This document shows positions 23,218-30,406 of a stretch of DNA of 43,014 bases, one piece after another; the first letter of the stretch is position 1, and each line of letters opens with the position of its first letter. A program made the position numbers and the translations under genes. The DNA is taken from NCBI GenBank assembly GCA_004367505.1, contig SFCB01000024.1, positions 1 through 43,014 on the forward strand, read 5' to 3'. Source of the stretch: Chloroflexi bacterium OHK40. GTDB taxonomy: Bacteria; Chloroflexota; Chloroflexia; Chloroflexales; Chloroflexaceae. Under the pieces are notes generated by a model. That model did not search any database. It had not been told where the DNA came from and saw only the letters and a list, made by a program, of their open reading frames with translations.

Positions 23218-25377
23218 ATGCGCCAGATCCTTCCCGCCGCGCCCCACCTCCCCGAAGCACGCGCCGCCCGTCTCTTTGCTACGGCAGCGCTGGCCTACCT
23301 CGGGCTCACGCTCCTCACGCTCACGCCGCTGCTACCCTCCTTCGGCAGTGCGATCCCCGGGAGCGCCATCGCCGCGGTAGACGGCTGGCAGAATGTGTGG
23401 CACCTCTGGTGGGCCGGGCGGGCAGCGCTCGGCGGCGAGGACCTCTTCTTCACCCGGCTGCTCTACCACCCCGGGGGCGTGCCCCTGCACCTCCAGCCGA
23501 TCAACCTGAGCAACGGCTTGCTGGTGCTGCCGGTCACGGTGGCCTGGGGGCCGGTGGCGGGGTACAACACAGCGGTCGTGCTGGCCCTCACGCTCTCCTC
23601 ACTGGCCGGCTACGCGCTGGCTCTGCGCTTTACTGGGCACGCCGGCGCAGCCTTTGTGGCGGGGCTGATCGTTGGCTTCTCGCCCTTTCACCTCACCCGC
23701 CTGTGGGACGGGCAGCTGGAGTTGCTCACTTTGCAGTGGCCCGCGTTCTATCTGCTGGCGCTGCTGGCCTGCGTGGAGCGGCCCGGGTGGGGGCGGGGGC
23801 TACTCGCCGGGATGCTGCTGGCGCTCACCGCCTACACCAGCCTCTACTACACGCTCTACGCTGCCGTCCTCAGTGCGCTGGTGCTGCTCCTGTGGCTGCC
23901 CTACCGGCAACCCTGGCCAGCCTGGGCGCGGCTCGCTGGCGCGCTCCTGGTTGCCGCCATCGCCGCCATCGCTCTGCTGGTGCCCTTGCTCAGCGGGGTA
24001 GTGGGCGCGCCAGTCGCCTACCTCAGCCCTGATTCGGGCGAGGCGATGCTGCGCTCCGCAAACCTGCTGGATTTTCTGCTGCCGAGCTACTTGCACCCAC
24101 TCTGGGGCGATGCGGCGTGGCGTACCGGCTCGGCCTGGCACCCACTCACCGGCGACTGGAACGCGGCACCTGGCTATAGCGTGCTGCTGCTCGCGCTGCT
24201 AGGCGTGGCCGGCGCCTGGCGCGCCGCCTGGCGCTGGGCGCTGCTCGCGCTGGCCTGCCTCGCACTCGCCCTTGGCCCGCAGCTTCAGATCGGCCCCTGG
24301 CAGACGGGCATCCCCGGCCCCTATGGGCTGCTCGGCCTCCTGCCTGGCGCCGCCCTGGGCCGCCGGCCCATGCTCTTTGCCGCGCTCCTGAGCCTGGTGC
24401 TCGCCGTACTCGCCGCCTTCGGCCTGTGCTGGCTCCTCGCGCGCTGTGCGCCCCGCTGGCGGCCGGCTTTGCTCATCGCCGCCACACTGCTGATCGCCCT
24501 GGAGTACGCGCCGCCCCGCTGGCCGCTGCTCCCCCAGCCGCGCCACCCGGCCTACGAAGCCCTTGCCGCGCGCGCCGGGGCCGTACTCGATATCCCTCCC
24601 GCCGCCTACAAGAAGGTGGCGCCTCAGCAGGCCCAGTTGCTCCATGGCCGGCCGATTGTCGGCGGCTACCTTGCGCGCATGCCGCTAGTGCCCCTGGTGG
24701 AAGAGGTGCCGCTCTTTCGCGCCCTGTGGTACATGGAGCCGGGCGATCTGCGGCTGATCGGCGACGAGCAGGAGCCCCTGGCCCTGTTGCGCGCCTACGG
24801 CTTCGGTAGCGTTGTGGTGCGCTGGGCTGAGCTGCGGGAGGATCTGCGTCCAGCCGTGGCTGGCCTCCTGGCCACGGCGCTGCCGGGTCTCGCGCCCGCC
24901 TACGCCGATGCGGGACTGAGCGTCTACCACCTGCCGCCGGCCTCGGAGACGCGGCGCAGCTTCGCGCTCTACGGTGAGGGCTGGTATCCTGAGGAGGCGG
25001 ATGGAGACCGGCGCTGGCGCTGGATGGGCCGTGAGGGCGAGCTGCGGCTGATCAACGCTGGCATGCGCCCCGAAGCGATTGAGCTGCGGTTGCCCCTCAC
25101 AAGCTCTGGGGCGGGCCAGACGGTCACGCTGCTCCTGGATGGGCGGCCCACCGGTCGTTTCACCGTGGCGGCTCAGCCGGCGGCCACCAGCCTGGTGTTG
25201 CGGCTGCTGCTGCCGCCCGGTGAGCGCCGGCTCACCCTCCGCGCGAGCAATACGGTGGAGGAAACCTCCCCGAGCAGCCGCGCCCTTGGCCTGGCCCTCG
25301 AAGCGCCCGAGCTTCATTTGCTGCCCGCAGTGGATACTCTCCCCGAGGCATTGTGGTATCAAAAGAATGGAGCATGA
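23218..25377 (+). CDS. polytopic membrane protein, GT-C glycosyltransferase-like
   Basis: This 719-residue protein has about ten to twelve hydrophobic segments in the first 440 residues and a mixed soluble C-terminal part (about 440-719). The early region AAVDGWQNVWHLWWAGRAALGG, with FFTRLLYHPGGVPLHLQP and then NGLLVLPV, resembles a group of uncharacterised GT-C-type membrane proteins that use lipid-linked sugars. An aspartate in the first loop could be catalytic, as in other GT-C enzymes. The C-terminal beta-rich part may be a carbohydrate-binding-like fold (VTLLLDGRPTGRFTV). The next gene, a rhamnose mutarotase, begins 5 bp after the stop. No Shine-Dalgarno sequence is seen. Confidence 0.7.
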   Translation: MRQILPAAPHLPEARAARLFATAALAYLGLTLLTLTPLLPSFGSAIPGSAIAAVDGWQNVWHLWWAGRAALGGEDLFFTRLLYHPGGVPLHLQPINLSNGLLVLPVTVAWGPVAGYNTAVVLALTLSSLAGYALALRFTGHAGAAFVAGLIVGFSPFHLTRLWDGQLELLTLQWPAFYLLALLACVERPGWGRGLLAGMLLALTAYTSLYYTLYAAVLSALVLLLWLPYRQPWPAWARLAGALLVAAIAAIALLVPLLSGVVGAPVAYLSPDSGEAMLRSANLLDFLLPSYLHPLWGDAAWRTGSAWHPLTGDWNAAPGYSVLLLALLGVAGAWRAAWRWALLALACLALALGPQLQIGPWQTGIPGPYGLLGLLPGAALGRRPMLFAALLSLVLAVLAAFGLCWLLARCAPRWRPALLIAATLLIALEYAPPRWPLLPQPRHPAYEALAARAGAVLDIPPAAYKKVAPQQAQLLHGRPIVGGYLARMPLVPLVEEVPLFRALWYMEPGDLRLIGDEQEPLALLRAYGFGSVVVRWAELREDLRPAVAGLLATALPGLAPAYADAGLSVYHLPPASETRRSFALYGEGWYPEEADGDRRWRWMGREGELRLINAGMRPEAIELRLPLTSSGAGQTVTLLLDGRPTGRFTVAAQPAATSLVLRLLLPPGERRLTLRASNTVEETSPSSRALGLALEAPELHLLPAVDTLPEALWYQKNGA

Positions 25378-25381
25378 TCCT

Positions 25382-25705
25382 ATGCAGCGCGCCGCCTTTC
25401 TGCTCAAGGTTCGCCCCGAGCTCGTCGCCGAGTACCGCGCCCGCCATGCCGCCGTCTGGCCGGAGATGCTCGAGGCCCTGCGCCGCCACGGCTGGCACAA
25501 CTACTCGCTCTTCATGCGCGACGATGGGCTCCTCTTTGGCTACGTCGAGTGCGCCGAGAGCCTGGAGGCTTCCCTGGCCGGGATGGCCGGTGAGGAGGTG
25601 AACGAGCGCTGGCAGCAGGCAATGGCCCCCTTCTTCGAGGGGATCGGCGGTAAGCCCGCTGATCAGGGGCTCCTGCGGCTGGAGGAGGTCTTTCACCTCG
25701 ATTAG
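25382..25705 (+). CDS. rhaM: L-rhamnose mutarotase
   Basis: This 107-residue enzyme interconverts alpha and beta L-rhamnopyranose. The family pattern is clear: RAAFLLKVRPELVAEYRARHAAVWPEML with the conserved His and Trp-Pro-Glu, then HGWHNYSLFMRDDGLLFGYVE, and the final MAPFFEG. Length fits the usual ~104 residues. ATG 25382 is chosen because it begins the family's conserved N-terminus, and TGGAG lies nine bases before it; an ATG at 25367 would add five residues. It sits immediately after the GT-C-like gene, so translation is likely coupled. No other rhamnose gene (rhaA, rhaB, rhaD) is in the window. Confidence 0.88.
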   Translation: MQRAAFLLKVRPELVAEYRARHAAVWPEMLEALRRHGWHNYSLFMRDDGLLFGYVECAESLEASLAGMAGEEVNERWQQAMAPFFEGIGGKPADQGLLRLEEVFHLD

Positions 25706-25741
25706 CACGCTCGCATGCCAGGATATCAGGTAGAGGTTGGA

Positions 25742-26434
25742 ATGAGTGCCACAACGCCTTCCGCGCTTCGGGTGCTGGTCGTTGATGACGAACAGGCCAT
25801 CATCGACGTCGTCGCCCTTGGCTTGAGCTACGAGGGCTTCGAGGTGCAGAGCAGCGTCACCGGCCGCCAGGCCCTGGAGCTGGCCCAGACTTTCCGTCCC
25901 CATATTGTGATCCTCGACCTGAACTTGCCCGACCTGGACGGCCTGGAGGTCTGCCGGCGGCTCCGCGCCGCAACCGACGCGCTCATCGTGATGCTCACGG
26001 CCCGCGATGAGGTGCGTGAGCGGGTGCGCGGTCTGGAGGAGGGGGCCGACGACTATCTCACCAAGCCGTTCTACTTTCCGGAATTGCTGGCCCGCATCCG
26101 TGCCCTGCTCCGGCGCACCCATCAGCCCGCGAGCGATGTGCTCCAGATCGGCCCGGTGCTCCTGAATGTCAGCACCCGTGAGGCCTTCCGCAACGGTCAA
26201 CTGGTTGCCCTGTCGCGCAAAGAGTTCGATCTCCTGCACCTCTTCCTTCGACACCCCAACCAGGTGCTCGAGCGCGAAACGATCCTGAATCAGGTCTGGG
26301 GCTACGACTACTTCGGCAGCGATACGATCATTGAGGTGTACATCCGCTACCTCCGCCAGAAGTTTGACACCGATCCGCCAACCCTGATCAAAACGGTGCG
26401 AGGGGTTGGGTATATGCTCAAAACACCGCTATGA
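25742..26434 (+). CDS. OmpR/PhoB-type response regulator
   Basis: This 230-residue protein has a complete receiver domain (VLVVDDEQ, phospho-acceptor Asp59 in VILDLNLPDLDG, Thr86, Lys108 in TKPF) and a C-terminal winged helix (about 138-228: LSRKEFDLLHLFLRHPNQVLER, then VYIRYLRQKFD, then TVRGVGYML). It binds DNA after phosphorylation by the kinase encoded directly downstream, whose ATG overlaps its stop (ATGA at 26431). ATG 25742 is the start that leaves a normal short lead before the receiver. Its target may include the PepSY gene that faces the kinase gene. Confidence 0.93.
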   Translation: MSATTPSALRVLVVDDEQAIIDVVALGLSYEGFEVQSSVTGRQALELAQTFRPHIVILDLNLPDLDGLEVCRRLRAATDALIVMLTARDEVRERVRGLEEGADDYLTKPFYFPELLARIRALLRRTHQPASDVLQIGPVLLNVSTREAFRNGQLVALSRKEFDLLHLFLRHPNQVLERETILNQVWGYDYFGSDTIIEVYIRYLRQKFDTDPPTLIKTVRGVGYMLKTPL

Positions 26435-27858
26435 CCGCGCTTGGATTACGCTGGCGGCTGACGATCGGGCTCTGGGGCATCACCGCCTGCCTGCTGATCG
26501 GCCTGGTGCTCTTCGAGTATCGCAGCCTTGAGCAGTTTCTCATCCAGAGCACGGCAGTGCGGCTCCGGGCTCAGGCCAAGCCGATCATCGATGAGCGGCT
26601 GCTCAACCCGGAGCTGGAGTATGCCGATCTTCTTGCGCAGGCGCCAGGATTGGTTCGCAACCTCACTTCGCGCGAAACCGGGGCGCTGATCGTCGATGAC
26701 CAGGGCCAGCCGATCGGCCAGTACACCAGCCAGATCGGTGAGCCTGCGCCCCCGCTGCTTGAGCCGTCGTGGTATGCGCCCTCACTCGCGGGTGATCTTG
26801 ACGTAACCTATGTGTTGCCGAACGGAGCGGGGCAGCGGCAGATGCTGGTGCTCGTGCCGTTGCCGCCCCGGCGCCCTCCAGAGGCTGTGCTGGTGCTGAA
26901 CACGCCTCTCGAGACGATCGACACGATCTTGCGGGCGCAGATGTTCTTGAGTATCGGCGGCGCCACGATCACCTTTCTGGTCGCTGCGGCGCTCATCGGC
27001 CTGTTCGTGCGTTCGAGTCTCGCGCCGCTCGGCAAGATGGCGGAGCTAGCCAAACGCCTGGCCGCAGGCGATTTGAGCCAGCGCCTGGAGCTCCGGGTGG
27101 GGCGGGATGAAGTGGGCTTGCTGGCGCAGGCCCTCGACGAGATGGCGACCGAGCTAGAGCGCGCCTTTCACGCCCAGCACGCCTCGGAGCAGCGTCTACG
27201 CAATTTCGTGCTCGATGCCTCCCACGAGCTGCGTACACCGATGGCGGTCATTGGTGGCTATGCCGACATGGTGCGCGATGCGGAGCGCAATCACCGGCCG
27301 GTCGCACCGCTCGCCACCGCGATGCGCCGCGAGATCACCAGAATGGCCCGCCTCGTCCAGGATCTCCTCACCCTCGCGCGTACCGACCTGGCGATGACCT
27401 TCGAGCGCCAGCGGGTGGATCTCGCCGATCTGCTCCACGAAATCTACGAGGAAACCAGCCTGATGGGCCCCGATCACGTCGTGAGCCTCGATGTCACCGG
27501 GCCGCTCCTCGTCTGGGGCGACATCGACCGGCTGAAGCAGGCCATCCTCAATCTGACGAGCAATGCTTTGCGACACACTCCAGCCGGAACCAGCGTCCAG
27601 ATCGGGGCGTCGAACCAGGATGGCCAGGCCGTCGTGACGGTGCGCGACGACGGGCCAGGTATCCCCAACGAACTGCTGCCACGGGTCTTCGAGCGCTACG
27701 CACGCCAGAACGCCGCCCAGGGGCGGCGCGGTCTGGGGATCGGGCTGGCGATCGTCAAGGCTATTGTCGAGGCACACGGCGGCACGGTGACGGCTGAGAG
27801 TCAGGTGGGGTGCGGAGCAACGTTCACCATCCGCCTGGCGCTGGCCGAGCCTCAGTAG
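26431..27858 (+). CDS. membrane sensor histidine kinase (HAMP)
   Basis: This 475-residue sensor kinase has TM1 at about 8-28, an extracytoplasmic sensor at about 30-168, TM2 at about 171-193, HAMP to about 247, and the dimerisation domain with phospho-acceptor His265 (LDASHELRTPMAV). The ATPase domain has the N box (NLTSNALRHTP), G1 (VRDDGPGI), the F box (FERYAR) and G2 (GLGIGLAIVKAIVEAHGG). All catalytic motifs are intact. It overlaps the response regulator by four bases and shares its last seven bases with the convergent PepSY gene. The signal is unknown. Confidence 0.92.
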   Translation: MTALGLRWRLTIGLWGITACLLIGLVLFEYRSLEQFLIQSTAVRLRAQAKPIIDERLLNPELEYADLLAQAPGLVRNLTSRETGALIVDDQGQPIGQYTSQIGEPAPPLLEPSWYAPSLAGDLDVTYVLPNGAGQRQMLVLVPLPPRRPPEAVLVLNTPLETIDTILRAQMFLSIGGATITFLVAAALIGLFVRSSLAPLGKMAELAKRLAAGDLSQRLELRVGRDEVGLLAQALDEMATELERAFHAQHASEQRLRNFVLDASHELRTPMAVIGGYADMVRDAERNHRPVAPLATAMRREITRMARLVQDLLTLARTDLAMTFERQRVDLADLLHEIYEETSLMGPDHVVSLDVTGPLLVWGDIDRLKQAILNLTSNALRHTPAGTSVQIGASNQDGQAVVTVRDDGPGIPNELLPRVFERYARQNAAQGRRGLGIGLAIVKAIVEAHGGTVTAESQVGCGATFTIRLALAEPQ

Positions 27859-28409
27859 GGCGTCTCGACACCATAGACATCACCAGTTGCGGGGTTGAGG
27901 AAGACTTCGGTCCCGTCCAGGTAGGTGACTTCGTAGACGAGCATCCCGATGGCGATCTTCAGCTCGACATCAGTCGGAGAGCCGCCACCGAGGTGAGCCG
28001 AGGCCCGCGCCGCAGCCTGGTCGAAGCTGATGCGCCCGGGCATTGCCGTGATCGCCTGCTCGAGCCGTGCCTGCTTGACGCTCTCGCGACCAGGGAATGG
28101 CCCGCCACCCCGTCCTCCAGGGCCGCCACGAGGCCCACCGGGCCCTTCGCTGTAGAGCGCGGCGCCGCTCACCGGATCGACGTAAACCTCGATCCGATCG
28201 GTAAACTTGACCTCGTACAGATAGCCGGTGCGCTCCTGATCCAGCTCAACCTTGTGTACAATGCCCGAGCCACGGAAGGCGGTGGCGGCCTGAGCGGCAC
28301 GATCGAAGCCAACGTACTGTCCCTGGGCGCTGACCATCAGGGGGGGGACGGCGAACAGCACGAGCAGCAGAACGGTGATTGTAGCCAGGATTCGGTTTCG
28401 TGGTCTCAT
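27852..28409 (-). CDS. secreted PepSY-domain protein
   Basis: This 185-residue protein has a signal peptide (about 1-28, ILATITVLLLVLFAVPPLMVSA). Two PepSY-like units follow. The first, about 35-87, has AAQAATAFRGSGIVHKVELDQERTGYLYEVKF and then EVYVDPVSGAALY. The second, about 122-182, has SFDQAAARASAHLGGGSPTDVEL and then YEVTYLDGTEVFLNPATGDV. A Gly/Pro/Arg-rich linker joins them. PepSY domains bind or inhibit peptidases or sense envelope conditions. The ATG at 28409, preceded by AAAGG, is preferred over an upstream frame to 28472. It converges on the sensor kinase gene with a 7-bp overlap, so it may be a target of or modulator for that system. Confidence 0.85.
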   Translation of the reverse strand: MRPRNRILATITVLLLVLFAVPPLMVSAQGQYVGFDRAAQAATAFRGSGIVHKVELDQERTGYLYEVKFTDRIEVYVDPVSGAALYSEGPGGPRGGPGGRGGGPFPGRESVKQARLEQAITAMPGRISFDQAAARASAHLGGGSPTDVELKIAIGMLVYEVTYLDGTEVFLNPATGDVYGVETPY

Positions 28410-28462
28410 GCCTTTGATTCTTGAGTTACACCGAAGATGCATTCGGCGGTAAGGATACACAG

Positions 28463-28552
28463 TACCTTTCAAATGAGCGCAACACTCATCGCCTACGGGG
28501 GGACTCGACGAGTGTTATTCGCCGGGGGGCTAGCGTGCTCATTTGAAAGGTA
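28463..28552. repeat. nested inverted repeats in the AT-rich divergent region
   Basis: TACCTTTCAAATGAGC (28463-28478) is the exact reverse complement of 28537-28552. Inside it, AACACTCATCG (28481-28491) pairs with CGACGAGTGTT (28506-28516) with one mismatch. Each outer arm reads GCTCATTTGAAAGGTA toward its own gene, PepSY on the left and methyltransferase on the right. This may be a paired operator for divergent promoters or a small non-autonomous element. The AT content is well above the surroundings. Confidence 0.55.
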
Positions 28553-28568
28553 TGCCTCAATTCTAATG

Positions 28569-28621
28569 AGCAAAGCTTAAATTCTGCCGAAACTTCACAG
28601 AGTATTGGCTGAAGCTTTGCT
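28569..28621 (+). other. 10-bp inverted repeat in the methyltransferase leader
   Basis: AGCAAAGCTT (28569-28578) and AAGCTTTGCT (28612-28621) are exact reverse complements separated by 33 nt. They end about 48 bp before the methyltransferase start. They could fold in the 5' leader or serve as spaced binding sites. Confidence 0.4.
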
Positions 28622-28669
28622 GGCTCACGCAGGAGCGAGGGCCAGCTCCAATGAGGAGAGCGATCCCCT

Positions 28670-29344
28670 ATGACCCAGGAACGCTGGACCGCCGTCGACG
28701 ACTACCTGTCCGACCTGCTGGCTCCACATGACGAGGCCCTGTCCGCCGCGCTGCAGGCCACGGCGGCGTCTGGCATGCCGCAGATCAGTGTCGCGCCCAA
28801 TCAGGGGAAACTGCTGCACCTGCTGGCCCGCAGCATCGGCGCCCGCAGGATACTCGAGATCGGCACCCTTGGCGCCTACAGCACGATCTGGCTTGCCCGC
28901 GCTCTCGCGCCGGGCGGGCGGCTGATCAGCCTGGAGCTTGAGCCGCGTCACGCCGAGGTGGCCCGTGCCAACCTTGCCCGTGCTGGTCTCACCGAGGTGG
29001 TGGAGGTTCGGGTAGGGCCGGCAACGGAGAGCCTCGCGCAGCTTGTCGCAGAGAGCGCCGGCCCCTTCGACCTGGTCTTCATCGACGCCGACAAGCCCAC
29101 CACGCCCGACTATCTGGCCTACGCGCTCCAGCTGACCAGGCCCGGCAGCCTGATTATCATCGATAACGTGGTGCGCGACGGTGCCGTGAGCGATGCCGCC
29201 AGCCGCGACGCGAGCGTCCAGGGTATCCGTCGGGCGCTCGCGATGCTCGCCGACGATCCACGAGTTGAAGCTACCGCCCTGCAAACAGTGGGGAGCAAGG
29301 GCTACGACGGCCTCGCCATCGCCCTGGTGACGGGCACACGCTAG
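28670..29344 (+). CDS. SAM-dependent O-methyltransferase (family 3)
   Basis: This 224-residue soluble enzyme is of the catechol/caffeoyl-CoA O-methyltransferase-like family. Motif I is ILEIGTLGAYSTIWLARAL (SAM binding, about 62-80). LISLELEPRHAEVAR supplies the acidic ribose-binding residue. FDLVFIDADKP (about 139-149) and IIIDNVVRDGAV are the metal- and substrate-site motifs. Length matches the family. A GAGGAGAG ribosome-binding site precedes the ATG at normal distance. It is divergent from the PepSY gene and convergent with 29570-30250. The natural acceptor is unknown. Confidence 0.9.
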   Translation: MTQERWTAVDDYLSDLLAPHDEALSAALQATAASGMPQISVAPNQGKLLHLLARSIGARRILEIGTLGAYSTIWLARALAPGGRLISLELEPRHAEVARANLARAGLTEVVEVRVGPATESLAQLVAESAGPFDLVFIDADKPTTPDYLAYALQLTRPGSLIIIDNVVRDGAVSDAASRDASVQGIRRALAMLADDPRVEATALQTVGSKGYDGLAIALVTGTR

Positions 29345-29367
29345 CGCCCACCACCCCGATCCTACCG

Positions 29368-29558
29368 CGTACAGACGCCCCACTGGGGCGTCTCGACGGG
29401 ATCGCGGGATGGCGTACAGACGCCCCACTGGGGCGGCTCGACGGGATGGCGTACAGACGCCCCACTGGGGCGTCTCGACGGGATCGTGGCTCTGCGGGGG
29501 CCATCGGGGCGGCTCGACGGGATCGCGTACAGACGCCCCAATGGGGCGTCTCGACGGG
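29368..29558. repeat. array of five 33-bp palindromic repeats
   Basis: Units begin at 29368, 29413, 29450 and 29526, with a degenerate fourth copy at about 29494-29521. Each carries the hairpin GACGCCCC-ACT-GGGGCGTC followed by TCGACGGG; one has AAT in the loop and one has a G for T change in the stem. Spacing between units is irregular (about 4-12 bp, more around the degenerate copy). The array lies between convergent genes, so it could act as a bidirectional terminator. It also looks like a REP-type intergenic repeat that probably recurs in the genome. Confidence 0.85.
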
Positions 29559-29569
29559 ATCGCGGCGCG

Positions 29570-30250
29570 CTAACTGATCGGGTAGCGGGCGATGCTGGCG
29601 ATGCCGGTCAGGAGCAACAGCAGGCCGATGCCAAGCAGGGCCCCCTTCACCGCCAGCCAGGAGAAGCGATCGGCAATGCCGGCAAAGAAGAGCGCCAGGG
29701 CGAGGAGCACGGTGGTAAAGACGTACCTGTCGCCGATCTGGTTCGCCTGCGTACCCCGCTCAAAGGCGGCCGACGACTCGCCCTCGAGTTGCTGGGCCCT
29801 GGCTGAGGCGGCGAGCCGGTACTCCGGCTGATCAAACGGGCTGGGGAGCGCATCGGGGTTGGTCAGCGGCCGTGTCGCGATCCAGGCCTCGAACGCCGGC
29901 GTGAATTCGTCGCGGAAGCGCGCCCGGTAGAAGTCGGCCAGTTGCTGGTTCCCCGCCGCAAAGGCTTCGAGCCAGCTACCGAAGAGTTGCAGGTCTACCT
30001 GTGTTTGCCGCCCCGCGAGGTTCGCTGCCCGCACCGACTCCACCCGCAAGGCGCTCGCCCTGCTGTAGTGCGCTGCCATCTCCCCATTCCAACGTCCGGC
30101 CTGGTAGCCGCTCCACGAGGTGATCAGCGCCGCCAGGGAGAGGATCAACGCGCCCAGCGTCTCGATCATTTGCTCCCAGCGCTTGCTGCTCAGGCCAAAG
30201 CGGCCCTCCAGCCGATCAGCTACCTGCCGCGCCCGGGACAAATCCGACAT
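29570..30250 (-). CDS. uncharacterised three-TM membrane protein
   Basis: This 226-residue protein starts at ATG 30250 after GAGAGGG. A basic N-terminal helix leads into TM1 (about 30-48, MIETLGALILSLAALITSW). A soluble region follows (about 50-165), with repeated Arg/Ala-rich helices and FRDEFTPAFEAWIATRPL, then two C-terminal TM helices (about 172-190 and 198-218). I do not recognise the family with confidence; it resembles DUF4337-like proteins in layout. It lies 156 bp downstream of the AbgB-like gene on the same strand, with a stable hairpin between them. Confidence 0.7.
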   Translation of the reverse strand: MSDLSRARQVADRLEGRFGLSSKRWEQMIETLGALILSLAALITSWSGYQAGRWNGEMAAHYSRASALRVESVRAANLAGRQTQVDLQLFGSWLEAFAAGNQQLADFYRARFRDEFTPAFEAWIATRPLTNPDALPSPFDQPEYRLAASARAQQLEGESSAAFERGTQANQIGDRYVFTTVLLALALFFAGIADRFSWLAVKGALLGIGLLLLLTGIASIARYPIS

Positions 30251-30340
30251 GGCGCCCTCTCGTTTGTTCTGCTCCATCGCTCTGTCCGGATCTCCCGCGC
30301 CCCGCGCCCACGCCTCCCCCGCTATGCAACCTCATCTGCG

Positions 30341-30364
30341 GCTGGCTGGCGCGCGTCAGCCAGC
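30341..30364 (-). terminator. 8-bp hairpin after the AbgB-like gene
   Basis: GCTGGCTG (30341-30348) and CAGCCAGC (30357-30364) form a perfect stem with an eight-base loop, about 40 bp after the AbgB-like stop on the minus strand. There is no T-run, so it may be an attenuating or RNA-end-protecting hairpin before the three-TM protein. Confidence 0.4.
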
Positions 30365-30406
30365 TAGCTGCTGGCGGTTCCTGGTGCCTGATGCTCGCTT
30401 CTTCGC

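Noticed and set aside
29368-29558. CRISPR array
   Set aside because: The repeated units are near-perfect hairpins with irregular gaps mostly too short to be spacers, and no cas gene is present.
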